Notes: generated from the sequence alone by a model not told the origin. DNA of 64,000 nucleotides from G965247265 sp965247265 (GCA_965247265.1 OZ252002.1:2700222-2764221); one strand, 5' to 3'. Positions 1 through 8,210 are shown, counted from the stretch's first letter. Numbers and translations are program-made.

Positions 1-106
1 AGTGTCTATGATGGCGGAACTACCGGTTAAAGAAATAATGTAGAGAGTCTGCTTCCCTATATGCGCAATCTCACATTTCTGTGCACATCAATGACGGATA
101 TGTGGG

Positions 107-657
107 ATGCAATATACTAGGGCAACACGTCAAGTAATTTTTTTTACACTTATTATTTCAAGCAATGGTTTATTCTGTTTTGCCAATGCTGCTTCGCAAG
201 GTGAATTGGGTGAACGCTCAACTGCCTCAATCGAAATATCAGTTCATGTTAATCAAACGCTCACCTCAATTCATCCCGAACAATTACTAGTAAATTCCAC
301 TACACCCATAACAATGCATGATTCACAACCATTTTGTATTGTGAATCAAGGCTATGGTCTTGAAGCATCGGTGCCATATGATTTGAAAGTTGATGCTTTA
401 AACATACAAACGATTAACGGTGCTCCGGCATACACTATATATATATAAAAGAAAATAAATTAAGTAATCAAAAACTTGCGCTTGCTACTGGACGTTCATT
501 GACCAATCAAAGTGAGGTCACCTTCAGTGATGTTTTAAAAGATGAATGCGAAAAAAAGGGAATGATAATTGCGATTGAACATACGCATCCTCATGCAAGC
601 ACGAATTCAGTCTTGGATAATCCTGGACTGCTCATACTACTTATCTCACCAATTTAA
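107..657 (+). pseudogene. Secreted protein of unknown function, frameshifted in a TA repeat
   Basis: The first part (107-448, 113 codons) starts with a basic N-terminus and a hydrophobic signal peptide ending near FANA, followed by a GELGERSTASIEISV segment. It stops at 446-448, directly inside a (TA)6 run. The +1-shifted frame continues openly from 448 to a stop at 655-657 and encodes about 69 further residues with plausible composition, ending in LLILLISPI. Removing one TA unit joins the two parts into one ~182-residue protein. The 'G-LG--STAS-EISV' start and the single conserved-looking Cys region (QPFCIV, then DEC) loosely resemble secreted beta-sandwich proteins found beside spore-coat-U-like genes, but this is only a resemblance. 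No strong Shine-Dalgarno precedes the ATG. It may be a pseudogene, a slippage-switched gene, or an assembly error. Confidence 0.6.
436..447. repeat. (TA)6 dinucleotide tract
   Basis: Six TA units lie inside the reading frame of the secreted-protein gene, exactly where the frame is lost. Loss of one unit, or gain of two, restores a continuous ORF. Confidence 0.9.
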
Positions 658-793
658 TTCTCATTCTAAATAAACTCGCATAACTAATTTTTTGCGAGAG
701 TTGAGCCCTCTATTTTATATCTCTTTAGAGGTATAAGAGTAAATTCCTGGGAATAAACGATTCATCAAAGCTTATAAATTCAAACTCTGTCTG

Positions 794-799
794 TATAAT
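794..799 (+). promoter_or_regulatory. Candidate -10 box for pckG
   Basis: A perfect TATAAT lies about 84 nt upstream of the pckG start. No convincing -35 box is visible 17 nt further upstream, so this is only a candidate. Confidence 0.35.
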
Positions 800-882
800 C
801 GAGCGCTCCGTTTCTCTACTCGGCGATACAAAAATAATTATGCCGATTCTCGAACTTTCACATATTAAACAAGGAATTACAG

Positions 883-2646
883 ATGATGACGACAAATGAA
901 GCCCTTGCAAAATGGGTTGATGATGTAGCAGTGCTAACTAAGCCAGATAACATTATTTGGTGTGATGGAAGTGATGCAGAATTTGATTCTATGGTAGATC
1001 AAATGCTCGAAACTGGCACGCTTTTAAAACTAAATGAAGAAACCAATCCTAATTGTTATTTACATCGCTCGGATCCTTCAGACGTAGCACGCGTTGAACA
1101 TCTTACTTTTGTTTGCCCAAAGAATGAAGAAGATGCTGGGCCTAACAATCATTGGATGGACCCTCAAGAAGCACACGCAAAAGTAGATGCACTGTTTGAT
1201 GGTTGCATGCAAGGAAGAACCATGTACGTAATTCCGTATTGCATGGGACCCATCGATTCGCCTTTATCACGAAATGGAGTTGAAATTACAGACAGTCCTT
1301 ATGTCGTTGCAAATATGAAAATTATGGCGCGAATTGGTACACCTGCACTTAATCGAATTGAAAAAGATGGCACATTTGTTAAAGGTTTACATTCAACCGG
1401 TGATTTAGACCCTGAAAAACGTTTCATAATGCACTTTCCTGAAGAACTTTCTATTAAAAGCATTGGATCTGGATATGGCGGCAATGCATTACTTGGTAAA
1501 AAATGTCATGCATTACGAATTGCCAGTTGGCAAGCGCGTGATGAAGGCTGGTTAGCTGAACATATGCTGATTGTGGGTTTAGAAAGCCCTGAAGGCAAAA
1601 TGCATTACATCGCATGCGCGTTTCCATCCGCATGCGGTAAAACAAATTTAGCAATGTTAATTCCACCTGAGCAATACAAGGGTTGGAAAGTAACAACTGT
1701 AGGTGATGATATTTGTTGGCTTCACTTACGTGAAGATGGACGCTTGTGGGCCATTAATCCTGAAGCAGGCTACTTTGGCGTTGTGCCAGGAACAAATGAA
1801 TGGTCTAACAAAAACGCATACGACACATTAAAAAGTGACGCAATCTTTACCAATGTGGGTACAACTGCAAACAATGAACCTTGGTGGGAAGAAAAAGATG
1901 ATGGTAAAGAGCCCGCTACAGATTGGAAAGGAAATCCTTACGATCCTGAAGTAGGTCCCGCGGCACATCCTAACTCTCGCTTTACAGTGTCTGCTAAAAA
2001 CAATCCTGTTTATTCAACCATGGCAGACGATCCAAACGGTGTCCCTATATCAGCCTTAGTATTTGGCGGCAGACGCAAAGAACTTGCTCCACTTGTGTAC
2101 CAAGCCAAAGATTGGGCACATGGTGTATTAGTTGGTGCATCTTGCGCATCAGAAATGACCGCAGCAGCAAGTGGTGGAGCAGGCCAGGTTCGACGTGACC
2201 CAATGGCTATGAAACCATTTTGTGGATATAACTTTGCGGATTACTTTAATCATTGGCTCAGCTTTGAAGGTAAGTCAGATAAATTACCTCCCATGTTCCA
2301 TGTTAACTGGTTCCGTCGTGACAAAGATGGCAAATTCATGTGGCCTGGGTTTGGTGAAAACATGCGTGTACTGTCTTGGATCATTGATCGTGTGGAAGGT
2401 AAAGCCAATGCTAATGAAACCCCAATTGGCTACTTGCCTAACCTAGAAGACATTGATACCGACGGCATTGATGTTTCCGAAGAAACGATGCAAGCACTTC
2501 TTGCTATAGATCCCGCTCAGTGGGAAGAAGAAGTAGCCGCAATTGGTAAATACCTCGCTGAATTTGGAGACCGCATGCCTCAAGCGTTAGTTGATGAATT
2601 AAATAAGGTTTCATCAGCACTACAAAGTGAAGCTGCCGCTGCATAA
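883..2646 (+). CDS. pckG: Phosphoenolpyruvate carboxykinase (GTP)
   Basis: This 587-residue protein has the normal length for GTP-dependent PEPCK, which converts oxaloacetate plus GTP to PEP, CO2 and GDP at the entry to gluconeogenesis. The family kinase P-loop with its reactive cysteine is visible at residues 247-255 (F-P-S-A-C251-G-K-T-N). The substrate-loop segment SGYGGNALLGKKC lies just before it, and FGGRR and NWFRRD segments follow in the C-terminal half. It is the GTP type and not the ATP type (pckA), because the ATP-type G-L-S-G-T-G-K-T loop is absent. AAGGA at 871-875 sits 7 nt before the first ATG. A second ATG follows immediately (MMTT), so the start could be one codon later. The gene is monocistronic, followed by a hairpin at 2669-2696. 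Confidence 0.96.
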   Translation: MMTTNEALAKWVDDVAVLTKPDNIIWCDGSDAEFDSMVDQMLETGTLLKLNEETNPNCYLHRSDPSDVARVEHLTFVCPKNEEDAGPNNHWMDPQEAHAKVDALFDGCMQGRTMYVIPYCMGPIDSPLSRNGVEITDSPYVVANMKIMARIGTPALNRIEKDGTFVKGLHSTGDLDPEKRFIMHFPEELSIKSIGSGYGGNALLGKKCHALRIASWQARDEGWLAEHMLIVGLESPEGKMHYIACAFPSACGKTNLAMLIPPEQYKGWKVTTVGDDICWLHLREDGRLWAINPEAGYFGVVPGTNEWSNKNAYDTLKSDAIFTNVGTTANNEPWWEEKDDGKEPATDWKGNPYDPEVGPAAHPNSRFTVSAKNNPVYSTMADDPNGVPISALVFGGRRKELAPLVYQAKDWAHGVLVGASCASEMTAAASGGAGQVRRDPMAMKPFCGYNFADYFNHWLSFEGKSDKLPPMFHVNWFRRDKDGKFMWPGFGENMRVLSWIIDRVEGKANANETPIGYLPNLEDIDTDGIDVSEETMQALLAIDPAQWEEEVAAIGKYLAEFGDRMPQALVDELNKVSSALQSEAAAA

Positions 2647-2668
2647 TCCTACATTAACTTAAAATTAA

Positions 2669-2696
2669 AGCCCCATAACACATTTATTATGGGGCT
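2669..2696 (+). terminator. Hairpin downstream of pckG
   Basis: A perfect 10-bp stem (AGCCCCATAA / TTATGGGGCT) with an 8-nt loop begins 22 nt after the pckG stop. It lacks a clear T-run on the plus strand, so termination may be weak or the hairpin may act as an mRNA 3' stabiliser. Confidence 0.6.
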
Positions 2697-2698
2697 GT

Positions 2699-2738
2699 GT
2701 GCATCCTTGCTTATTAATGTGCATCCTTGCTTATTAAT
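2699..2738. repeat. 20-bp perfect tandem duplication
   Basis: The 20-bp unit GTGCATCCTTGCTTATTAAT occurs twice back to back (2699-2718 and 2719-2738), between the pckG hairpin and the next gene. There are no differences between copies, which implies a recent duplication. Confidence 0.9.
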
Positions 2739-2753
2739 ATTAGCGTTCCATTA

Positions 2754-2959
2754 CTAACACAGTTTCTTTTGTACTTTGTTTTGAGCAACATTTATAAGGC
2801 ATAGCTTACGGTTATCAACATTTTTAGCATCTTGTGATATTAACTTAACCACAGGTTTTTGTTCTTGATCATAGAGCCGATCAAACGGGGGCCACCACTT
2901 GCAAAAGACGTTGGTATTGTAAAGATTGTCAGAACAAATACTATTATTAAATATCTCAT
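2754..2959 (-). pseudogene. Small secreted protein, frameshifted in a C5 tract
   Basis: The start is chosen at the ATG at 2959 because GGAG at 2967-2970 is spaced 7 nt from it and the first 21 codons form a clear signal peptide (MRYLIIVFVLTIFTIPTSFA). That frame soon stops. At a run of five C (G5 at 2887-2891 on the plus strand), adding one C, or removing two, moves into an open frame that continues for about 45 residues (FDRLYDQEQKPVV onward) and ends in two Cys-containing stretches at the C-terminus. The restored protein would be about 68 residues. The function is unknown. A longer ORF in the second frame, starting at 2996, has no signal peptide or RBS and is probably a frame artefact. Confidence 0.5.
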
Positions 2960-3116
2960 TATTCTTCTCCAATTTATGAAGTGTAAATTTTTGCATACTT
3001 AATAAGACCAGTATTGAAGGACTATAATGACATTAAATTTTTCTATTCGTTTTATACATAGATAATTTATTTGTAGTATACAAATGTTTAAACCTTAATT
3101 GCTTAGAATAAATACA

Positions 3117-3584
3117 ATGTTGAAATTAATTATATCCGGAGGGCAAACTGGTGTTGACCGTGCAGCGCTGGATGCAGCTCTTCATTGTAATATTCAATGT
3201 GGTGGTCATTGCCCGAATGGTCGACTTGCAGAAGATGGTAAAATTCATTCGCGCTATCCATTAAAAGAACTTATTTCAAAAAGGTACATGGATCGTACGC
3301 TTAAAAATATTCTTGATGCTGATGGCACCGTAATTATTTACAATAAAGCATTAAATGGCGGAACAGCTTTAACTTCAAAGTTGTGTGAAAAACATAAAAA
3401 GCCCCACCTTCTTGTTAGTGCATTTGACACTAACGTTTACAAAACTCACAAACTCATTGATCAATTTATAAATAACAATCAAATAGAGATTTTAAATATT
3501 GCGGGCCCACGTAAAAGTCAATGGGATGCAGGGTATGATTATGCTTATTTTTGCATAAGTGCTACATTAAAACGAATCATATAA
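3117..3584 (+). CDS. Putative molybdenum-carrier / SLOG-fold nucleotide-binding protein
   Basis: The ~155-residue protein begins with the glycine-rich nucleotide-binding signature SGGQTGVDRAALDAA (residues 7-21) and continues with CGGHCPNGRLAEDG and a later NGGTALT loop. These are diagnostic of the 'putative molybdenum carrier' family (Rossmann-like SLOG/YpsA-type fold). By family knowledge these proteins bind nucleotide-type ligands or the molybdenum cofactor, but the physiological role here is not evident. No molybdoenzyme genes are nearby. An ATG six codons upstream (3099) is possible, but the internal ATG at 3117 places the beta-strand MLKLIISGG at the N-terminus as in homologues. The gene stands alone, converging on the channel gene at 3608. 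Confidence 0.8.
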   Translation: MLKLIISGGQTGVDRAALDAALHCNIQCGGHCPNGRLAEDGKIHSRYPLKELISKRYMDRTLKNILDADGTVIIYNKALNGGTALTSKLCEKHKKPHLLVSAFDTNVYKTHKLIDQFINNNQIEILNIAGPRKSQWDAGYDYAYFCISATLKRII

Positions 3585-3607
3585 ATACTGTTATTAATCT
3601 GTTCGTT

Positions 3608-4036
3608 CTAATTTGTATTACGAACAATTTCTTGCATACGAAGATATGTAAATGAAGCCGTCCATGCAATTAGAACAAGTCCAGTTAAAGCTTCTGATCC
3701 GGCTACAAATCTAATATGCCCTTGCGGAATAAGATCCCCATAACCTAAAGACGTATAATTAACAAACGAGAAGTAAGCACAATCTATTAACGTATAATCA
3801 AATTGCCCAATTACATCTCCCCCTACTTCCAAAGAAAGCAAATAGTAATATAACGCTGCAAACGACCAAATTTCTAAAATGTGAGTGAGTATTACCACAA
3901 ACACGCCTACCGGTAATAACAATCTTGTCGGCCAGGCTCGTTTAAAATGTCTTTCTGTCAAATGTGTTAACACTTCATAGTGAAGAGCGACACAAAATAT
4001 TATAATAATTAGCGTAGAAATTAATGTAAGAAACAT
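3608..4036 (-). CDS. Two-TM potassium channel family protein
   Basis: The 142-residue membrane protein has hydrophobic segments at about residues 3-24, 39-65 and 104-130, with a pore loop between the last two. The selectivity filter T95-S-L-G-Y-G-D101 is the canonical K+ channel T-x-G-Y-G-D signature (Ion_trans_2 family). No RCK/TrkA regulatory domain is present, so it is a minimal pore subunit, presumably tetrameric in the inner membrane. Its start lies 8 nt downstream of the dienelactone hydrolase stop on the same strand, so the two may be co-transcribed. Confidence 0.85.
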   Translation of the reverse strand: MFLTLISTLIIIIFCVALHYEVLTHLTERHFKRAWPTRLLLPVGVFVVILTHILEIWSFAALYYYLLSLEVGGDVIGQFDYTLIDCAYFSFVNYTSLGYGDLIPQGHIRFVAGSEALTGLVLIAWTASFTYLRMQEIVRNTN

Positions 4037-4044
4037 GAGCTTGA

Positions 4045-4866
4045 TTATTTAAAAATTTGTATGAAATATTCCTGCATTCTTTCCCAGGAGTCTTCATCGG
4101 CTAATAGATTATATTCCAGTACTGGCAAATCAAATTCTTCATTGTATTTGTCTGCCATGGAATTAGTGAAGCTGTGTTTGGCATTTGGATAATCTACAAA
4201 TTCAAAATCCACATCTGCGGCATTCATTTCTTCTAAAAATTCATGCACTTGGCTTCTTAGGACAAAAGGATCATCTTTTCCATTAAATACGAGCACCTTA
4301 GTCTTCACATCACCTTTTTGTGCTGGTGATTGTGTAGCCAGGCTGCCATGAAAACTGACTACGCCGTCGATTTCCACACCTGATCTTGCAAGATGCAATA
4401 CCATTGCACCACCAAAACAGTAGCCAATTGCTGCAATATTATCTGCATCCACCAGGGGTTGTTTAATTAAAATTTGTAGCGCTGCATCTAAACGCTTTTC
4501 TGCAAAAGACATATTACTCGTAACCTCATTCATAAATTTCCCTGCATCTGCCGGATATTTTGCCAACTTTCCATCCCCATACATATCTACTGCAAATGCG
4601 ATGTAACCAAGTTCTGCTAACATAACTGCCCGCTTACGCGCATAATTATTATGGCCCCACCACTCATGAACAACGAGCACGCCCGGGCGCTTAGTGTTCA
4701 TCGTTTTATCATAGGCTAAAAAACCCGTCAGCTTTGTATAGTCAACCTCATAATTTATTGTTTGTGTGAATATTGTTTGATTATTTTCGTCTTCACTTTG
4801 CTGATCACTCGATAATGCTGCATAACTAAAAACCCATAAGATTGCAATTATAACCACTGGTTTCAT
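4045..4866 (-). CDS. Secreted dienelactone hydrolase family protein
   Basis: This is an alpha/beta hydrolase of 273 residues. The catalytic Cys150 sits in G-Y-C-F-G-G, the Asp in GKDDP (about 178-179) and the His in HSFTN (211), the usual Cys-Asp-His triad of dienelactone hydrolases. HEWWGHN (67-73) forms the oxyanion region. A hydrophobic leader (MKPVVIIAILWVFSYAALS) suggests export, unlike cytosolic ClcD-type enzymes. The ATG at 4866 is preferred over one six codons earlier because AAGGA lies 7 nt before it. The substrate is unknown. The gene precedes the K+ channel gene in the same direction. Confidence 0.85.
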   Translation of the reverse strand: MKPVVIIAILWVFSYAALSSDQQSEDENNQTIFTQTINYEVDYTKLTGFLAYDKTMNTKRPGVLVVHEWWGHNNYARKRAVMLAELGYIAFAVDMYGDGKLAKYPADAGKFMNEVTSNMSFAEKRLDAALQILIKQPLVDADNIAAIGYCFGGAMVLHLARSGVEIDGVVSFHGSLATQSPAQKGDVKTKVLVFNGKDDPFVLRSQVHEFLEEMNAADVDFEFVDYPNAKHSFTNSMADKYNEEFDLPVLEYNLLADEDSWERMQEYFIQIFK

Positions 4867-4973
4867 AACCTGTTCCTTATACAATTCTTGTATCTATATA
4901 TAATACGATTTTCTGAATTTAAGCTAAAGTAAACAAAAATATCGAATAATTACTGAAATCATTTATTAATGCA

Positions 4974-5002
4974 TGCAATCAAATTCCTATTGTTTCCGTC
5001 TA
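4974..5002 (+). promoter_or_regulatory. Candidate ECF-type promoter of the buf operon
   Basis: TGCAATC (4974-4980) and CGTCTA (4997-5002) are separated by 16 bp, which resembles ECF sigma factor promoters, whose -10 elements often contain CGTC. It lies about 80 nt upstream of bufA. The assignment rests on layout only, because no second site is available for comparison. Confidence 0.25.
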
Positions 5003-5080
5003 CTAGTTATAGAGCATCAAATCGATGCATCTACAATTAGTTTTTAATTAAAATCTGATCCAAATAGGAGAATAATAGTA

Positions 5081-5368
5081 ATGAATAAGCAAACTGTAAT
5101 TAAGTCTACAATGGCTGGAATTTTTGCACTTGGGGCCAGTGTTGCGGCACAAAACGCATTTGCGGTCCCTGATTCACCTGAAAATTGGGAAAAGTGCGCA
5201 GGCATTGCAAAAGCTGGGAAAAATGACTGTGGCTCACTGGATGGCTCACATAAATGTGCAGGCCAAGCAAAGGAACACAACATGGAACACGAATGGGTCT
5301 ATGTGCCAGAAGGTACCTGCACAAAAATTACGGGTGGTGCTGTAAAGGCTGTAAAACCTGCCAAATAA
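5081..5368 (+). CDS. bufA: Bufferin precursor peptide (DUF2282 family, BufA1-type)
   Basis: The 95-residue precursor has a Sec signal peptide (residues 1-28, cleavage after NAFA) and a short mature part with exactly four cysteines, C39, C50, C59 and C80, in the spacing and context of DUF2282 (EKCAGIAKAGKNDC, HKCAGQAK, EGTC). Peptides of this family (bufferins) are ribosomally made and exported. Their core cysteines are modified by the MNIO enzyme BufB with its partner BufC, and the product binds copper in the periplasm. bufB follows after 23 nt and bufC after that, which supports the call. AGGAG lies about 10 nt before the ATG. Modification of these particular cysteines is inferred from the family. 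Confidence 0.9.
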   Translation: MNKQTVIKSTMAGIFALGASVAAQNAFAVPDSPENWEKCAGIAKAGKNDCGSLDGSHKCAGQAKEHNMEHEWVYVPEGTCTKITGGAVKAVKPAK

Positions 5369-5391
5369 TATTAAAAACGCGCTCTATTTAG

Positions 5392-6279
5392 ATGAATAAT
5401 ACTCCTTCATCAGAACGGCTGATGCCCTTAACGCCATGGATAGGTGTAGGGCTTCGGTCACCTCACGTAAAAGAAATACTAGACACACATCCTAAGGTAG
5501 ATTTCTTTGAGCTTCTAACTGACAACCATTTAAGTGAAGGTGGCTATGCAAGAAATCAGGCGCATGTAATTCGTGAACATTATCCGGTTACATTACATAG
5601 TGTTGGCATGTCATTAGGAGGAACTGATCCAATAGATTTCAGCTATTTAGCAAAAATCAAAAAACTTGCCAATGAATTGGAGCCAATGTGCATTTCTGAT
5701 CATCTATGTTGGACTTCATTTGAAAAACAGCATGCGCATGACCTACTTCCTCTGCCCTATACAGAGGAAGCTATTAATCATGTAAGTGAGCGAATAACTC
5801 AAATACAAGATTTTCTAGAAACTAAACTTGTTATAGAAAACGTATCCAGCTATTTAACCTATAAATGCTCTGAACTAAGTGAATGGGAATTTCTGATTGC
5901 TGTTGCAGAACAGTCTTGCTGCAAAATATTACTAGATTTGAATAATATTTATGTTAGCCAATTTAATAATCAATGTGATTCAATCGAATATATTAGAAAC
6001 ATTCCTCTAAATTTAGTTGCCGAAATTCATTTGGCGGGCTTTGAGGATAGAGGCACATACTTACTTGATGCTCATAATAATAAAGTATCTGCGCCAGTAT
6101 GGGAGCTTTATCAGAAAGTCATTAGAAACAATCACACAATCCCAACATTAATTGAATGGGATAATGATTTACCTCCACTATCTACACTATTGCAAGAAGC
6201 AGAGATAGCTCGAAACTACAATAAAAGTTTGAATGCTAGTCTAACTAAATATTACCAAGATGTATTGTGCCACGAATAA
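5392..6279 (+). CDS. bufB: MNIO-family peptide-modifying enzyme (DUF692), BufB
   Basis: This 295-residue TIM-barrel protein belongs to the multinuclear non-haem iron oxidative (MNIO) enzymes. The expected metal ligands are visible: H69 (TLHS), D103 and H104 (ISDHLCW), E149 (LVIEN), D182 and N184 (LDLNN), H213 (EIHLAGF), D226 and H228 (LDAH) and E255 (LIEWD). By family knowledge it oxidatively converts cysteine residues of the adjacent precursor peptide to heterocyclic groups before export. It opens with GVGLRSPH, the typical N-terminal strand. It lies 23 nt after bufA and 22 nt before bufC, so it is part of one operon. Confidence 0.93.
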   Translation: MNNTPSSERLMPLTPWIGVGLRSPHVKEILDTHPKVDFFELLTDNHLSEGGYARNQAHVIREHYPVTLHSVGMSLGGTDPIDFSYLAKIKKLANELEPMCISDHLCWTSFEKQHAHDLLPLPYTEEAINHVSERITQIQDFLETKLVIENVSSYLTYKCSELSEWEFLIAVAEQSCCKILLDLNNIYVSQFNNQCDSIEYIRNIPLNLVAEIHLAGFEDRGTYLLDAHNNKVSAPVWELYQKVIRNNHTIPTLIEWDNDLPPLSTLLQEAEIARNYNKSLNASLTKYYQDVLCHE

Positions 6280-6301
6280 ATGACCTTGAAAGATAATTGA
6301 T

Positions 6302-7102
6302 ATGAGTCAGTTAGAAATATTACAACATCAGTTCTGGAATAGCTTAAGGACGAATGATTCTGAGCCCAGAAGCATATCCTCGTTATCAGATGGTGGGATG
6401 TTGTCTAAAATGGACAGACTTAAAATCTATCAAAACACTATGCGCACAGCACACACATCTGCATTAGCTGAGTGCTTTAAATGTTGCGAAATAATTTTAG
6501 GCAATCAATATTTCAATAGAGTTGCAAATGAATATTTTTATAGCAATCCAGCAATGAGCCAAAATATAAATCTATACGGACAGCAATTTCCGCAGTACTT
6601 AGAAAGTTGGGTATATAATCATACCGAGACTGAAAAATTTAAGTATCTTCCAGATCTTGCAAAACTCGAGTACGCTTACGAAAAAGCTTATTACCTAAAT
6701 GATGATCCAATATTTGATTTTGATGCATTTTCCAAGCTCAACGGAAGCGAACAACAACATATTACATTCAATGCTAGTCATTCACTTAAACTATTAAAAT
6801 CCGATTACCCAATATATGAAATCTGGAATATTAACCGTAAAAATGAGACCACTCATAAAGTGCACTCAATCTCTGAACCACAGTATCTATGTGTAACACG
6901 TGATAATTTTCAACCAATTATAAATATATTAGCTGCACACACTTGGTGGGTTCTCAGTAACATTCAACGTAGTCTATCATTGAATGCGATGCATACACTA
7001 AACCAAGATAAAAATATAAACGCACCTCTAAACACTATCATCCCTACACTAATCCAAAATAAGTGGATCTGCGGATTCTCTTTAACTAACAACTCTTGCT
7101 AG
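6302..7102 (+). CDS. bufC: DUF2063 partner protein of the MNIO enzyme, BufC
   Basis: The N-terminal half of this 266-residue protein matches the DUF2063 pattern: an initial Q-x-x-F-W helix, then RLKIYQNTMRTAHTSAL, a segment ending EYFYSNPAMSQNINLYGQQF, and PDLAKLEYAYEKAYY. DUF2063 proteins bind the precursor peptide and present it to the MNIO enzyme. The C-terminal half (about residues 150-266) is less conserved and ends in IWNINRKN...ILAAHTWWVLS. The stop codon lies 2 nt before the sigma factor ATG, so the two are probably translationally coupled. Confidence 0.88.
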   Translation: MSQLEILQHQFWNSLRTNDSEPRSISSLSDGGMLSKMDRLKIYQNTMRTAHTSALAECFKCCEIILGNQYFNRVANEYFYSNPAMSQNINLYGQQFPQYLESWVYNHTETEKFKYLPDLAKLEYAYEKAYYLNDDPIFDFDAFSKLNGSEQQHITFNASHSLKLLKSDYPIYEIWNINRKNETTHKVHSISEPQYLCVTRDNFQPIINILAAHTWWVLSNIQRSLSLNAMHTLNQDKNINAPLNTIIPTLIQNKWICGFSLTNNSC

Positions 7103-7104
7103 TT

Positions 7105-7590
7105 ATGTTTGATAAAAAAGAGTTGAATGAACTTTATCGATACTGTGTAGTGTTGATAAAAAATGAAGACGATGCATACGATTTGCTACAGACTGCACTT
7201 GAAAAATATTTACGATCAAATATAAAGAGTATTTCTTCTAAAAAAAGCTATATGAAGACAATAATTCGCAATCAATTTATTGACCAATATCGAAGCATTA
7301 AGAATTTCGAACCTGAAATATTCGATGAAGATAATATCACTCATATAAGCGATGGAATATCATCCCTTGAAAAAATAACAATTGATAAAGAGGAAGCTGA
7401 CAATATATGGAAGCTGCTATCAAGTTCTGAACGCGAAATAATGTACTTATGGGCAATTCAGGGGTACAGCACCTCTGAGGTTGCAAATTATTTAAACACC
7501 CCTAAAGGTACAATTGTTTCCAAGATTTCGCGTCTACGCAAAAAAGTCGTTAATCAACCCTCTGCAAATACAGAATATGGTGTCGCATGA
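7105..7590 (+). CDS. ECF-family RNA polymerase sigma factor
   Basis: This ~161-residue protein contains sigma region 2 (DDAYDLLQTALEKYL to KTIIRNQFIDQYRS) and region 4 with its helix-turn-helix (SSSEREIMYLWAIQGYSTSE, then TPKGTIVSKISRLRKKV). It lacks regions 1.1 and 3, as is typical of ECF factors. The ATG at 7105, 2 nt after the bufC stop, is preferred; a TTG at 7096 would overlap bufC. The anti-sigma gene begins in the last codons (ATGA overlap). ECF/anti-sigma pairs commonly accompany bufferin operons and control them in response to metal or redox stress, so autoregulation of the operon is the natural inference. Confidence 0.9.
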   Translation: MFDKKELNELYRYCVVLIKNEDDAYDLLQTALEKYLRSNIKSISSKKSYMKTIIRNQFIDQYRSIKNFEPEIFDEDNITHISDGISSLEKITIDKEEADNIWKLLSSSEREIMYLWAIQGYSTSEVANYLNTPKGTIVSKISRLRKKVVNQPSANTEYGVA

Positions 7591-8210
7591 GCAAAATTAC
7601 TTTAAAAGAAGGTATACAAAACAAGGTAGACGTTATTGAACTCACTAATAGCCGACTTGATAATTTGATGGGCATCCAAAAAACATTTAATAATAAGCAA
7701 TATCGCCGACAAGGTTCTATTATTGCAAAAGTAGCAAGTGTTGCGGCTGCGGTTGCGCTTGCGCTTGTATTCACATTTGGCTTTTTCTACTTAAATCAGC
7801 AATTACCTATGGGTGAAAGAATTGCCTATGAAGTATCTAAAAATCATCTAAAATTAAAACCTTTAGAGGTTAAAAGTAATCAACTGGATAACTTACAAAA
7901 ATATTTTACATTACTTGATTTTAAACTTGTACACACCAACATACTCAGTGATCCAAATTGGAAGTTACTCGGTGCGCGATATTGCAGTATTCAAGGAAAT
8001 ACTGCCGCCCAACTAAGACTTGAGAATACTCAAACAGGTGAGATTGAAACGCTTTATCAGGCGCCTTATTACACTAAACAATTTAGTGATATTCCAATTT
8101 TGGAAGCAAACCAATCTCCACTTAAGGAATACGCTAAAGGCATGAGTGTTAATATTTGGGTAGAAAAAGGGGTTTTATTTGCCTTAACAAATAACAGCCA
8201 AAATAATTAA
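7587..8210 (+). CDS. Single-pass membrane anti-sigma factor
   Basis: The start overlaps the sigma factor stop by 4 nt (ATGA), the standard arrangement of ECF/anti-sigma pairs. The 207-residue protein has a ~45-residue cytoplasmic N-terminus, one transmembrane helix (residues 46-69, IIAKVASVAAAVALALVF) and a ~135-residue periplasmic domain with a single Cys in ARYCSIQGNTAAQL and strand-rich TGEIETLYQAPY. This topology suits a sensor that holds the sigma factor at the membrane. No HxxxCxxC zinc anti-sigma motif is seen in the N-terminus. The function is inferred from position and topology. Confidence 0.75.
   Translation: MSKITLKEGIQNKVDVIELTNSRLDNLMGIQKTFNNKQYRRQGSIIAKVASVAAAVALALVFTFGFFYLNQQLPMGERIAYEVSKNHLKLKPLEVKSNQLDNLQKYFTLLDFKLVHTNILSDPNWKLLGARYCSIQGNTAAQLRLENTQTGEIETLYQAPYYTKQFSDIPILEANQSPLKEYAKGMSVNIWVEKGVLFALTNNSQNN

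Noticed and set aside
1..43. Possible 3' end of an upstream gene (short open frames ending at 30 or 43).
   Set aside because: Two alternative frames are equally open and too short to judge coding character.
2754..2996. 80-residue ORF in the frame starting at 2996.
   Set aside because: Its first part lacks signal peptide and RBS, whereas another frame starting at 2959 has both; the longer ORF is explained by a frameshift.
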